This document shows positions 11,119 to 23,620 of a stretch of 64,000 nt of DNA, piece by piece. The notes under the pieces are model-generated. The model saw only the letters and a program-made list of their open reading frames with translations. It was not told where the DNA came from and did not search any database. The DNA comes from Elymus sibiricus (Eukaryota > Streptophyta > Magnoliopsida > Poales > Poaceae), in contig CM077676.1 of assembly GCA_039707655.1 (NCBI GenBank), positions 431,001,379 to 431,065,378 on the forward strand, given 5' to 3'. The position numbers were made by a program, and so were the translations under genes. The first letter of the stretch is position 1, and each line of letters begins with the position of its first letter.

Positions 11119-14100
11119 ATGGCTCGCGCAGTAGCACCCCTGAATTTTAATGCGTTCCTAGAGAAAGCTAAGTTGAAAGATGATGGAAGTAACTTTGTGG
11201 ACTGGGCCCGTAATCTAAGGATTATCCTTACGGCTTCCCAGAAGGCTTATGTCCTTGATGCACCGCTTGGTGATCCACCCGCTCCAGTTGAGTCTCTAGA
11301 CGTTGTGAATGCCTGGTAGGCTCGTTCTGATGATTACTCAATAGTTCAATGTGCAATGTTGTATGGCTTAGAACCGGGACTTCAAAGACGTTTTGAACGT
11401 CATGGAGCATATGATATGTTCCAGGAGTTGAAGTTTATCTTTCAGAAGAATGCCCGGATCGAGAGATATGAGATCTCCGATAAGTTCTATGCTTGCAAGA
11501 TGGAGGAGAACGGGTCTATCAGTGATCACGTGCTCAGAATGTCTGGGTACTTCACCCGTCTGGTTGAGTTAGGGATGCCCCTTCCGCCAGAGGCTATCAC
11601 TGACAGAGTTCTTCAATCATTGCCACCTAGCTACAAGAGCTTCGTGTTGAACTATAACATGCACGGGATGAACAAGTCAGTCGCCGAGCTGTTTGCGATG
11701 CTGAAAGCCGCTGAGTCTGAAATTCAGAAGGAGCATCAAGTGTTGATGGTCAATAAAACCACTAGTTTCAAGAAAAATGGCAAGGGTAAGAAGGGTAACT
11801 CCAAGAAGAGTGGCAAAACAGTTGCTCCTCTCGTGAAGAAACCCAAGGCTGGACCCAAACCAGAAACTGTGTGTTTTCATTGCAAGGGAACTGGACACTG
11901 GAAGCGGAATTGCCCCAAGTATTTGGCTGACAAGAAGGCGGCCAACAACAAACAAGGTATATATGATATACATGTTATTGATGTGTACCTTACCAACTCT
12001 CGTTGTAGTGCCTGGGTATTTGATACCGGTGCGGTTGCTCATATTTGCAACTCAAAACAGGAACTGCGGAATAGACGGAGGCTGGCAAAGGACGAAGTGA
12101 CGATGCGCGTGGGAAATGGTTCCAAGGTTGATGTGATCGCCGTCGGCACGCTCGCTCTTCGATTACCGTCGGGATTAGTGATGAACCTAAATAAGTGTTA
12201 TTTGGTGCCTGCGTTAAGCATGAACATTATATCTGGATCTTGTTTATTGCGAGACAGTTACTCATTTAAATCAGAGAATAATGGTTGTTCTATTTATATG
12301 AGTAATATCTTTTATGGTCATGCACCCAATGTGAGGGGTTTATTCTTATTGAATCTCGATAGTAATGATACACATGTTCATAACATTGATGCCAAAAGAT
12401 GTAGAATTGATAATGATAATACCACTTTCTTGTGGCACTGCCGTTTAGGTCATATTGGCGTAAAACGCATGAGGAAGATCCATGCTGATGGACTTTTGGA
12501 GTCACTTGATTTTGAATCACTTGACACATGTGAGCCATGCCTCATGGGCAAGATGACTAAAACGCCATTCTCTGGAACAATGGAACGGGCAAGTGACTTA
12601 TTGGAAATCATACATACTGATGTGTGCGGTCCGATGAGTATTGAGGCGCGCGGTGGTTATCGTTACTTTCTCACCTTCACTGATGACTTAAGTAGATATG
12701 GGTATATTTACTTAATGAAACACAAGTCTGAAACATTTGAAAAGTTCAAACAATTTCAGAGTGAAGTTGAGAATCATCGTAACAAGAAGATTAAATTCCT
12801 ACGATCTGATCGAGGAGGAGAATATCTGAGTTATGAGTTTGGCAGTCACTTAAGACAGTGTGGAATTGTTTCACAATTGACACCGCCTGGAACACCACAG
12901 CGTAATGGTGTGTCCGAACGTCGTAATCGAACCTTATTGGATATGGTGCGATCTATGATGTCTCTTGCCGATTTGCCACTATCGTTTTGGGGTTTTGCAT
13001 TAGAGACAGCTGCATTCACTTTAAATAGGGCACCATCGAAATCCGTTGAGACGACGCCATATGAACTTTGGTTTGGCAAGAAGCCAAAGCTGTCGTTTCT
13101 TAAAGTTTGGGGATGTGATGCTTATGTCAAAAAGCTTCAGCCTGAAAAGCTGGAACCCAAAGCGGAGAAATGCGTCTTCATAGGATACCCAAAAGAGACA
13201 GTTGGGTATACCTTCTACCTCAGATCCGAAGGCAAAGTGTTTGTCGCTAAAAACGGAACATTTCTTAAGAAAGAGTTTCTCTCGAAAGAATTGAGTGGGA
13301 GGAAGATAGAACTTGATGAGGTTGTTGAACCTTTACTTCAACTTGAGAGTAGCGCAGCGCAGAAAGTTGTTTCTGTGGAGCCTACATTAGCTGAAGAGGA
13401 AGTTAATGATGATGATCATGAAGCTTTGGATCAAGTTGCTATCGAACCTCGTAGGTCGACAAGGACGCGTACTGCTCCTGAGTGGTACGGCAACCCTGTC
13501 TTAGAGGTCATGTTGTTAGACAACGATGAACCTATGAGCTATGGAGAAGCGATGATGGGCCCGGATTCCGAGAAGTGGTTAGAGGCCATGAAATCCGAGA
13601 TGGGATCCATGTATGAAAACAAAGTATGGACTTTGGAAGTATTACCTGAAGGGCGTAAGGCCATTCAGAACAAATGGATCTTTAAGAGGAAGACGGACGC
13701 AGACGGTAATGTCACCGTCTATAAACCTCGACTTGTGGCAAAGGGTTTTTCACAAGTTCAAGGAGTTGACTACGATGAGACCTTCTCACCCGTAGCGATG
13801 CTTAAGTCCGTCAGAATCATGTTAGCAATAGATGCCTTTTTCGATTATGAAATTTGGCAGATGGATGTCAAAACAGCGTTCCTTAACGGTTACCTTAAGG
13901 AAGAGTTGTATATGATGCAACCAGAAGGTTTTGTCGATCCAGAGAATGCTGACAAAGTTTGCAAACTCCAGCGATCCATTTATGGACTGGTGCAAGCATC
14001 TCGGAGTTGGAATCTTCGTTTTGATGAGGTGATCAAAGCGTTCGAGTTTATACAAGTTTACGGAGAAGCTTGTATTTACAAGAAAGTGAGTGGGAGCTCT

Positions 14101-14632
14101 ATAGCGTTTCTAATATTATATGTGGATGACATATTACTGATTGGAAACAATATAGAAATGCTGGAAAGCGTAAAGGAATATTTGAACAAGAGTTTTTCAA
14201 TGAAGGACCTAGGAGAAGCTGCTTTCATATTAGGCATCAAGATCTATAGAGATAGATCGAGACGCTTAATAGGACTTTCACAAAGCACATACCTTGACAA
14301 AGTTTTGAAGAAGTTCAAAATGGATCAGTCCAAGAAGGGGTTCTTGCCTGTATTGCAAGGTGTGAAGTTGAGTAAGACTCAATGCCCAGTGACTGCAGAA
14401 GATAGAGAAAAGATGAGTGTCATCCCCTATGCTTCGGCCATAGGCTCTATCATGTATGCAATGCTGTGCACAAGACCCGATGTCAGCCTTGCCATAAGTA
14501 TGGTCGGAAGGTTTCAAGGTGATCCAGGAATGGAACACTGGACGGCGGTCAAGAATTTCCTGAAGTACCTGAAAAGGACTAAGGACATGTTTCTCGTTTA
14601 TGGAGGTGATCAAGAGCTCGTCCTAAAGGGTT
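11119..14632 (+). pseudogene. Copia gag-pol polyprotein, one nonsense codon, 3' truncated
   Basis: A single frame runs from ATG 11119 to the rearrangement at 14633, broken only by TAG at 11317-11319 where the family normally has Gln. Counting residues from the ATG at 11356: gag; a CX2CX4HX4C zinc knuckle (CFHCKGTGHWKRNC, about 172); protease DTG at 223-225; integrase HHCC zinc region from about 359; and the integrase triad D422, D485 and E521 (DD35E spacing). Reverse transcriptase follows, with TAFLNG and the YVDD active site at 922-925. Because integrase precedes reverse transcriptase it is Copia. Past residue 1092 the frame enters unrelated DNA and stops at 14667; the RNase H domain is lost. 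Only one point lesion suggests a fairly young element. Confidence 0.92.
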
Positions 14633-15456
14633 ACATTCTGCTTCTCGTTTTAGTGTTAGCGGGGTGACATTTTAGTGTTAGTGCATGATAGTTCGTTTGT
14701 TTTGGGCCAAATTTCTTCAAAAACTGCCATCCATGCGATCTGGATTCTGTGGTTGTGCGGGTGTTCGCTGAAGCCTCCCTCCCAGCGAACGTTCGCCAGT
14801 CATCATTACCGTTATTTAAATGATTTCTTAATGGGAAGAAACTTGTATATCTACGTCATTGTACATCTCAATTGATTGTGAGAGCTTCAACCCCAGGAAG
14901 CTTAGTGAATTAAAGGATTATTACTCCGCATATATTATCTCTATAGCGCGGTATACTGTAGTATGTGCTAGTAAAACTAAGTTTTTTGCTTGATAAAAAA
15001 TTTGCACATAAATATCACAACAATATTTCAATTTGATTTCTTAATTAACGGGGAATTCGTATATCTACACGGCTGGCAAACGGGGCTAGTAAAAGAATCT
15101 TCGCGTTGAAAACGGGGACTAAAACCCTTCACCAAACCCTGGACCTCCGCTTCTGATGGCGGTCACCGCCGGCTGTTCCGACGGTACGATCCCCCTCTCG
15201 GAACCGCGACGCCACGCGGCGGCGCCGGCACGGGCGCCCAATCTCCGTTTCCCCGTCACGCCCCCGCCCAGTGGCGCAGCCTCGAAGTTGCCGCCGACTA
15301 GCCATGACGACGCGGCGGCCCGTGAGGTCCCGGTTGCTGTCGCCCTGCTACTCGCCGCCGCGGCCGCGAACGTGGCCATGCCGCCCACCGCGATCGCCGC
15401 GTCCGGCGGCTCCATGGGCGGGCGCTCCTCCTCAAGATCCAGCAGCTCGTCCTCGC
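14633..15456 (+). repeat. Copied segment of the DUF1517 locus (donor 31098-31921)
   Basis: This matches 31098-31921 at a constant offset of 16,465 with no indels and about six substitutions in 824 bp by eye. It carries the upstream region and first ~100 codons of the DUF1517 gene. The left junction shares ACA with the Copia sequence, and the right junction overlaps the LTR by about two bases. It therefore looks like templated filler DNA at a repaired break, not a transposon. Confidence 0.85.
15156..15455 (+). pseudogene. DUF1517 gene, duplicated N-terminal fragment
   Basis: This is the duplicate of the first exon at 31621: the same start MAVTAGCSDG, the same Ala/Pro-rich transit-type region and the beginning of the Ser-rich tract. 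It is cut off at about codon 100 where LTR sequence begins, so the frame then runs into the LTR and ends at 15497. It lacks the membrane segment and the DUF1517 domain and cannot encode a working protein. Three of the differences from the donor fall in the coding part. Confidence 0.8.
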
Positions 15457-18032
15457 CACTGTTCAAACGGATAAGCTGGGACCAGTCAGCGTGCTGACTC
15501 TGCAGGGGCCCCACCAGTCCGCCTCTGCTGACTGGACCTAGTTGACCAGTCAATGGTCCAGTCAACTGCTGACTGGGCAGTTGACTGGCCCCACCAGTCA
15601 GCCTAATGAGCATATTGTTGGGTACACTTCTGTGTACCCGTAGCAATTTAGTTATTTAATTTTCGAATTTAAATAAATTCCAGAAATTCCAGAAAATAAT
15701 TAAAACATTAAAAAATCATATAAAATAAACCGTAACTCGGATGAAGATAATTTATATATGAAAAATGATTAGAAAAATCCAAAGAATCCGAATATGTCAT
15801 CTGCACTCATGTTAGAACCCTCTAAATAGATGAACATGGAACTTTTTGCCTGTTTCCGATAAATGAATAGTGCATGACTTTGGATAAATAATTCCAAATA
15901 AATTCCTAAATCATCTAAAATATTTAGAGATGCAGTATATCACCCCTGCATATCATTTAGGCATGTCATGCATAGTGATTGCATTTGTATGCTTGTATTT
16001 ATCTGTTTCTTCCCCCTATTCATCTCTGGTAGACTCCGAGACCGCTGACGAACCGGGGATCGACTACACCGTTGAAGATTCCTTTTCGTCTGCAGAGCAA
16101 CCAGGCAAGGAAACCCCCTTGATCATTCCTATATCACCTATTCCTTCACCCCCTGTGCTTGCATTAGAATTTGCTACCGTATTTGATTGCTCCTACTCTG
16201 ATGCATAGCCTGATTTTGTAACTGCTGTTGATACCTTACCTGCTATCCTAAATGCTTAGTATAGGTTAGTTAGTGATCCATCAGTGGCCCCACACCCTTG
16301 TCCTCGCTGCCATGCTTTACTACCGATGACTCGATCATCGTGATCGATGTGCAGAGACTTACGCAGCACCGCACACCCCCTTAGTTGTACGACTTTGCAG
16401 AGTTACTATCGAGTGCCGAGGGTGATACCTCCTACCTCACTCCTGATGATACCTCTGTAGCATAGCTAGTCGGTTGTGGGTTACCGAGGGTGATTCCTCT
16501 TTCACCACCTCCGATGATGCCTCTGTCGTGCAACCCCTCAAGTGTGGACCCATTGAGGGTGATTCCTCCAGGTTCACCTTGACGGTTACATCGAATGGGA
16601 ATCCAATGAGGGTGATTCCTCGGATTCCCTTGATGTTACGGACACACGGGTACTTTGACCTTTACCTCTGTCCTTTGTTGAAGTCGGGTCTACCCCGAGG
16701 GGTACCCGCGAGAGATACATATGAAAGTCGGGCGGGCCCGGAGAGCACCCGCGAGAGTTACTGTGGCGGCTGGCTGTTTAGCGGTACCACCCAGGTTGTG
16801 GTGGTAGCTCCGGACTTGTCCCGACAATCGTCACTAAAATTAAATAATGCACTAACGGATTTGGGTATTGATCTGAGTTGGCCACTGGCCTATACGCACC
16901 ACCACCACGCGGGATAATGGTTTAATGGGGCCCTCGGCGCCGTATGTATCAGCCAAAAGCTCTCTCAGATGTCCAGTTCAGCATTGTGGCCGGGTCGGAT
17001 CGTGCCATCCAGGAGAGGGGTGGCACTGGTATCCACCTTGCACACAACGACCCGGAGTGCAAAGGGCGATGGGCCCAAGACCCCTGAGCACTTAGGATGT
17101 AGACCGGCGGGGACCTCTCTACGGAGCCTAGGTAGGGCTATGTCGTGTCGATCAGCCGAGGCCGGGCATTACCCGAAAAAGTGTGTCCGGCCAGAGTTAA
17201 TTGAGCGTGTTGGGTAACAGTAATGCACCCCTGCAGGGAAGTTATCTATTCGAATAGCCGTGTCCACGGTAACAGGACGGTCAGTGTTGTATCCTGATCT
17301 ACTACAACTTGAACTGGATACATGATACTTTAATTAATATGTTGGCTCCGGGATCGCTTCCTCGCGGGGTTGTCGAGGAAGGATCTCTGGGCATTGCTGC
17401 TAATTAACTATTACTATATGTTATGTTACTAATCTGCACTCTTCTAATGCTGCAAGACGCTGCAAGATGCTAGTCTTCGATAGGCTAGGCCTTCCCCTCT
17501 ATTCTGGCATTTCTGCAGTCTAGTCCTCAGATACAGCCCCCTTCATTTGATACCGATGCATACTTAGCATAGTTCTGATGTAAGTCTTGCGAGTACTTTG
17601 GATGAGTACTCACGGTTGCTTTGCTACCTCTTTTTCCCCATACCCGATTGCTGCGATCAGATGACGGAGCCCAGGAGCCGTAGATCCCCGACGGAGCCTA
17701 TTACTACGTGGAGACCGATGACCAGGAGTAGTTTAGGAGGCTGCCAGGCAGGAGGCCTGTGCCTTTTCGATCTAGTTGTCGTTGTTTTGCTCAGCCTTCT
17801 TAAGGCAACCTTGTCTAATTATGTCTGTACTCAGATACTAATGCTTCCGCTGACTCTTGTGTATCTCAAGCTTATGTATTCGAGCCCTCGAGGCCCCTGG
17901 CTTGTAATATAAAGCTTGTATTAGTTTATTTTGTGTCTAGAGTTGTGTTGTGATATCTTCCCGTGAGTCCCTGAGCTTGATCGTGCGCATTTGCGTGTAT
18001 GATTAGTGCACGGTCGAGCAGGGGGCGTCACA
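15455..18032 (+). repeat. Second copy of the Gypsy-like LTR middle and right part
   Basis: 15455-17835 matches 5620-8000 at a constant offset of 9,835 with no indels and about nine substitutions in 2,381 bp. It continues without a break into 17836-18032, the true right end of the LTR, which is also present at the end of the 5' LTR. This copy lacks the Copia insertion and so shows the empty site. Confidence 0.88.
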
Positions 18033-19114
18033 CAACATCAAAGTGAACATAATATAATATAGTAACAAGGTATCTCACAAGTATTTAAAAAATGTCAACG
18101 ATGTCAATATTATCCATGAGACATCAATGAATCCAAGATACAACTAAGCATACAAATCCGGAGTTGAAAGCATCACAGTCGCACATTACTTAATGTTACA
18201 TATATATTAACAAAACGCATATAAACTAATAATGATAATCATGCTCTTAATAGTTGGTGCTTTAATAGAAGGATGGAATGACTCAATAAAATTAAAAGGA
18301 TAGGCCCTTCACAAAGGGAAGCAAAAATTGTCATGCGCTTATTTGTAGTATTGAAAAGGTGGTTCAGCTCTTATTACCAAAGTTTTGGGTTAATGCTCAA
18401 GATTTTTCCATAGGAAATACATACATTTTCCATTGCCCCTCATAATGGTGCAAAGTAACACACACTCTATTTTATATATCTTTAGTTTTAGAAAGATTTG
18501 TCCTCCTTCCACTTTAAGAATTGGAGACCTGTATTTAGTAGGCCTTTTCCTGCATGTTTTATTGTCTAGAACCGCCATTACGAGATCGTGGAAAACACAA
18601 TATGTTTACTATCATCTAAGCAATAGGAAACATTTAATAGTATATTTACTTTTTGTTAATGTACCAATGGCGATTTACTTTTAATATCTTTATCAATGAT
18701 AAAATAAGTAGATATGGTGGACTCTTATGGCAAAACCTGACTCAAGGATTTGGCACAAGCAGAATTCATGGCTAGTATACATGAAGACTAGCAAAAGACT
18801 AGGAAGTGACCAACTAGAGAGCATGAACATCATAGTCATGCATTTTTAACATGTAATCATTACGTGGTAATATGAATATGATACTACTCCAAAGTTATAG
18901 TACCATGAAGGCCGATTTAAACATTTCATAACAAATATAAAATGTGCCAGGTCAGTCAGCCGGAACATTCAAAGGGAGATACCATGCTAATATACCACAT
19001 TATGATTCATTTTGAATGCCCATTGATATTTTAGATGACACATTATAACTCTCTAATTAATAAAGAGTTAGCATGAGAAAGCATAAATCGCCAAATTTTT
19101 ATTATGCCGGAGAC

Positions 19115-19345
19115 CGACTGCTATGAGGAGAGGAAGCACTACTGCGAGGCTTGGCGGCAATGCGGCTGTGTGCCCACATGGTTTACCGATTATGCTGACG
19201 GGCAAGTCGGCGTGCTGGGAGGGATATTTTTTTTGCATTGATTGGAGAAAAGGAAGATATTGTCTTGCTTCATTCCAATGGCTAAGCGCTCGGGTCAGAC
19301 GGTTGGCGAGCCAACTGATTTTTTTCCTAAAATCAGTCAACTGGC
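19115..19345 (+). repeat. Diverged repeat A, copy 1 (partner about 22237-22470)
   Basis: Both copies share the order GGCGGCxATGC, then a TTGCxTTCxxTCCAA block, then GGTTGGCGAxCCAAC followed by T-rich DNA. Divergence is high (perhaps 30 percent). They may be an unclassified element or part of an old local duplication. Confidence 0.45.
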
Positions 19346-20089
19346 GCCTAGCAAACCTTTGCTCAGTAGTAGTAGTAGTAGTTCCTCATCCTGTAATAAG
19401 AGCCACAATATTCAGTGCATTGTAAGCTCACGACGCTAGTTAGAAGGTAATTTTCTTTAGCTTGTGTAATCCCTTCGGAGCCTCCTGAAAGGGAAAGCCA
19501 TATGTAAATTATATTGTGGAAATGATGTAGTTTCGTCCTTCACTTGGTATTTTTATTTATGAATTTATGGGACGAGTTCTTATGCTAGGGATCCTGTAGG
19601 AGAAACCTCTGCCGGTAGTTCTCTATTTAGGCTTGTGTGGCGTTTGAATGAGAACCTTGTGGCCGTAGAGAAGTGTTCCCTTCGGGTGAAACTGCCTGGG
19701 AAGACGATAGGAATTTACCCCATAAATTTGCAATTAAAAACATCAAGTGAACGAACCTAGCTACATCTGAAACAACATAATGAAAAATATGATGAGTACT
19801 GAGTAGGATTTTACACTACTGCGCACACCCTCGGTCGTATTGTTAGCCTCGCCAGCCTTAATAGATCCTACATTAAATAACTCGCTTAGTGTACAAATAA
19901 TAACAAAGAATTAAATATTGCTGTGAATAGCGAAGTACTATTCCAAATAGTGCACTGAATAGTAAACACTATTGTGAATAGTGCCCTACCTAGTGAATAG
20001 TATATACTATTCAAGATAAAAAGCCCATATCTGTCTACCGCGTCCACCTAATCTCATATTAAGCTAATTTAATCTGAAATAATATAATC

Positions 20090-20570
20090 ATTTATTGCAA
20101 GTGTTAAAGAAAAGGTACAACAATCCAATTACTTGTCTCCATCCACCTCGTCAATGAGTTGTTATGACATTTATTTGTTTTCCAACCTCCCATCAAGTGT
20201 TCATGCATATATATAGTTCCCATCATGATCATGGTTCATAGTGATCACATAGCCATAAGCAGAGAAAGAAAGATACCCATCCGGTGTGCCAACATATTTC
20301 ATCTCTGAGTGAGCTAGTCCTGGTGGATAGTACGCAAGACAATTCCCTCATTTTACTTTGTTAATGTCATGTTTTTAGGCAATAAAAAACACACATTAGG
20401 CCACGTGCGCACACTACCACAAACATGTTAATTAGATTTGGGAGACATTAGGAAATGCTTAGCTTGAAGTTCCTATTGGTTCTGCGGTGCATGTACTATG
20501 CATCATTACTCCACATTGTTATGATGTACTATACATCATTACTCCACATTGTTATGATGCACGCCGCCAA
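20090..20570 (+). repeat. Diverged repeat B, copy 1 (uninterrupted)
   Basis: It matches about 22550-22757 plus 27641-27840. Shared words include AGTGATCACATAGCCA, CGGTGTGCCAACATATTT, TTTTACTTTGTTAATG and CATGTTAATTAGATTTGGGA. This copy shows the empty site of the Helitron. A TATA-like CATATATATAG at about 20206-20216 precedes it, but no gene follows. Confidence 0.75.
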
Positions 20571-21667
20571 TCCCATGAACAACAAAATGTAGAATCAAGA
20601 GTAACAAGAGTCGCCCACGCTACATGGACGATCTTGGCATCAGGCGCCCTATTGCGAGATAGCAGAAAGACTCTGTACGCATGCAAAAATCTCGAGCTCC
20701 TCGTAGCAGACCTCAAATCAGTGAACTGCTCCTCACTTGATGAAACCAGAACTAATATAAAGTTTTGAGAAAACCATGTGTGAGAACAACTTGGAACCAA
20801 GTCAGGTGAACTAAATGATTGCATATCGTTGTATGGATCGTGTTAAGACTTAATTAACACATGTCAATTAACCAAATCGTTCTGAGTGGTTGCTCCATCG
20901 CTCTCGACGACCCAATGCCATTGCTGATGCCGGCTCTGTAAAAAGGAAATAATTAATTGTGAAAGACGAGTGTTTCATTCCTCTCGCTAATCATTGAACT
21001 TCGAACTATCCACTAGCTCCTCCTTTGTTTGGATTCTAGCCCTTCCTTGTGGATTCAATATTCAAAGTAAATCTTTCCAGTTTCAAATGCTACTATTTGT
21101 TCGTGGGTAGAAAGTCCTAAATCTTTTTTTCTGGTACTCCTTACCCTTTTCTCCATCGTCCTACTTTCACTTCTATGGACCTAGCTTCTATCCATACGAG
21201 TTCCAGGATTGGTGAATTGATGTGAAAATAGATAAAACGATCGTTGAGTACACAGTATAACCGTATAGCTCATTTAGAAAACCATCAATGACCGGTATCG
21301 GGTTGAGTTGCCTATAATACATAGGCGCCACCAGGCATGGGAGACTCTGGTCACGTGACACTTGAAGACCACGACGACCAAAAAACAAAGAAGGCTTGAT
21401 GGTCTTTGTGATGGTGGTCAACCCGAGCTACCAACATGTGTTCGGTGGAAGGCCAAGTAGGTAAGAAATTTGTTTGCTTGTTCCTTTTGATTTGTTTGGT
21501 TCAATTTAGAGAATGTGAATGTACATGTGTTCGAATTCAATCTCATGTAGTGATGTGACTTTCAATGTTGTGAGTTCGCAGACGCCACCGGCCACGTACA
21601 TGAGCATGATGATTGAGTCGGTTGGGTTTGAGGACCCAACGGATCTTGAGCGATCCATATTGCTCCA

Positions 21668-21753
21668 GATGCCTCTTGAGTGTTTTGAGAGATATGAGGA
21701 AATAGAGAAAGATGCCTCTTGAGTGTTTTGAGAGATATGAGGAAATATGAAAA
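21668..21753 (+). repeat. 43-bp tandem duplication
   Basis: The unit starting GATGCCTCTTGAGTG at 21668 is repeated from 21711 with the same following TTTTGAGAGATATGAGG. It falls in a 67-codon frame (21519-21722) of no recognisable family. Confidence 0.7.
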
Positions 21754-22236
21754 TATTTCCGAGAATTTTGTACATTAATATCTTGTACAAGTAGCAAAGC
21801 TAGTAAGGTTTATACCTTGCCAGTGGGAACACAAGTGAAGCTATTATATCTATACTGTACAATTTAACATTGGTGGTGAAAGCTCTTACCTTCAGGGACG
21901 GATACCTTGGTTTTCATTGAGGAAAGTTTGATGCTTGCTGCAAACCCTTACACTTGTGGTCCAACACAGTGCTACTTTAGTCCCAGAGGTCAATCAACAA
22001 ACAACACCAACAATCACACACGAAGGATCACACCAGAAAAGAGCAAAGTCATACAAGATCTAAGCTATGCATGGGTAGAAGAAAATAAAAAGGAATTGAA
22101 GCAATCAACACAATAATCGTCGAATACAACAACAACCGTCGGCAACAACCATCTATTGACAGAACAAGTACTATGAGCTCGAGAAAGGTTCTCCAAAAGC
22201 AACGCCTCTCGACGCCGCGAGCATAGGACACTGCGG

Positions 22237-22470
22237 CCAGAAACGAGTCGGTGCGAGACTCGGCGGCGATGCTGCAGAGTGCGGTGACGCTGCTCCGAAC
22301 TTGCAGGTCTCCCGACGGTGTTGTCGGGTGGGTCGGCCTGCTACAAGGGGTTGTTTGCTACATCGGTGGGAGACATAGAGGACATCGTTTGCCTTCAATC
22401 CAACGGCAACGCGGTCGAGGTCGGAAGGTTGGCGAACCAACAGTTTTTTAAAACTAATCGCCTTAACTTT
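22237..22470 (+). repeat. Diverged repeat A, copy 2
   Basis: Partner of 19115-19345; see there. It lies about 300 bp upstream of repeat B copy 2, so the A-B order is kept in both duplicates, though the A-B spacing differs (about 750 and 80 bp). Confidence 0.45.
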
Positions 22471-22549
22471 ATCTTAGTATCCAACCAAGTGCAAGCAACT
22501 TACTTGTGGTTGAAAAAGTGGTTGTACAAACTCAAGCAATCGTCTGTAG

Positions 22550-22757
22550 TTTTGTAAAGAAAAAGTACAAGAAATCAACGACTTGACTCGTCACCATCCA
22601 CCTTGTCGGTGAGTTGTTATCACATTTATTTTTAACAGCCTCCCCATCAAGTGTTCGTGCATCAACTATGGTTCACAGTGATCACATAGCCAGAAGCAGA
22701 TAAAGAAAGATGCCCACCCGGTGTGCCAACATATTTTATCTCCGACTGGCGTAGTTA
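22550..22757 (+). repeat. Diverged repeat B, copy 2, left part (split by the Helitron)
   Basis: Homologous to the left part of 20090-20570. It ends at A22757, where the Helitron begins; the homology resumes at T27641. Confidence 0.75.
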
Positions 22758-23139
22758 TCTCTATTCCTAATGGAAGACTTCGTTGTCGTTTCGTCTCGTC
22801 GTCACCCCCCCCTCCCCCCATCGAACGATACCTCCACCACCGATCGATTTCATCCCCACCGATTTTTTCCTCTCCCCTGCAAAACCGGTGGGCATAAAAC
22901 CAGGGAGAAAAACACCACAAAAAAAACCCACGCTTTCCTAATCTATCCCTCACCACGCTTTCCTAATGTATCTATCTAATCTAATCAATCTATATTCAAA
23001 GTAGATCTTTTCAAACCCATCGATTTCTTTCCAAACCCATCGATCCAAGGACTTCCCCTCCACCGATTTTTCTCCCCCTCCCCCCTCCTCCTGTATCTGT
23101 TTTTTTTTTCATGATAGAAAACTAAAAGATAAAAGCAGC

Positions 23140-23620
23140 AGAAACCTACGCACGCCACCACCCTCTCGCGTCTCTCCCTCTCTCGATCTGGAGACGCCGC
23201 TGACGCCGCCAACAATCCCATCTCTCAGCGCCGCCATCCTCTCCCTCCCCCCTCTCCCTCTCAGCTGTTCCCTCACCTCCCACGCCGACCCAGCAGCGGG
23301 CGGGGCGACGGATTTGTAGCGGGGCGGCGTGAGAGCGGCGACCTACCGGAGGTACGCGGGAGAGCAACGGGGAAGGCAGCGGCCGAATCCGTGCGCCGGT
23401 GAGGCCTGGTTGCCACGCGGGGCCGTGGTGGTCAGATCCGGGCCACGCATGGGGATCGGCAACATGGCGTCGAGGTGGGCGCTGCCGTCGAGGTCTGAGC
23501 CGGAACCACCTCCGTTGAGGACTCTGGGTATCGCCACCGAGGACGACCATCAAGCACCGATCTGGAAACGCCACCATCGAGGATGACAGGCTGCCACCGA
23601 GGCCGATTATTGTGGCCACG
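23140..23620 (-). other. GC-rich, exon-like block inside the Helitron (unrecognised)
   Basis: There is a sharp rise in GC content against AT-rich flanks. Open frames exist on both strands (198 codons on minus, 23146-23742), Arg/Pro-rich and without recognisable motifs. It resembles a first exon and 5' UTR of a captured plant gene, but neither strand nor family can be fixed; the minus strand is given only because its frame is longest. Confidence 0.25.

Larger units (their letters stand above)
8001..14635 (+). mobile_element. Copia retrotransposon, BARE-1/Angela/WIS type, 3' end missing
   Basis: The LTR begins TGTTGGAAATATGCCC, the start shared by the BARE-1/Angela/WIS group. It is followed by a tRNA-Met-type primer site and a Copia-order polyprotein (gag, protease, integrase, reverse transcriptase). 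The sequence leaves the Copia element inside the reverse transcriptase/RNase H linker at about 14633, so the RNase H region, polypurine tract and 3' LTR are absent. The insertion point in the host LTR is exact: 7996-8000 (TCAGA) is contiguous with the next host base in the uninterrupted copy at 17835/17836. Confidence 0.9.
1753..18032 (+). mobile_element. Ty3/Gypsy-like LTR retrotransposon, non-autonomous, with nested insertions
   Basis: The element starts TGTAACATCC at 1753 and ends with CA at 18032, with the 5-bp target duplication CAACA on both sides (1748-1752 and 18033-18037). The 5' LTR is followed by a primer binding site matching initiator tRNA-Met (TGGTATCAGAGCC). A 578-bp internal region follows, then a purine-rich tract and the 3' LTR. 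No gag or pol coding sequence remains. The 3' LTR is interrupted by an hAT element and a Copia element and is partly duplicated. Gypsy membership is inferred from the primer site and from the sequence context before the purine tract; I cannot name the family. Confidence 0.8.
18038..22757. other. Low-copy intergenic DNA, no gene recognised
   Basis: The stretch is AT-rich, with short open frames only (up to 100 codons). It contains two segments that have diverged partners further right (19115-19345 and about 20090-20570), a run of GAATAGT/ACTATTC words at 19923-20006, a short AGT microsatellite at about 19364-19382, and a 43-bp tandem duplication at 21668. No domain, splice structure or RNA gene could be supported. 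Confidence 0.5.

Noticed and set aside
14633..14667. Open extension of the Copia polyprotein into following DNA
   Set aside because: The last residues come from the copied filler segment, not from a natural fusion; the frame stops after 11 codons.
15119..15646. 175-codon minus-strand frame over the DUF1517 fragment (and 31584-32096)
   Set aside because: Antisense shadow of the Ser/Ala-rich exon. The plus strand has the splice sites and the known family.
19242..19439. Frames of up to 100 codons on both strands near 19100-19440
   Set aside because: They overlap each other, include a microsatellite-encoded Ser/Val run, and the diverged partner at 22237-22470 does not preserve any of the frames.
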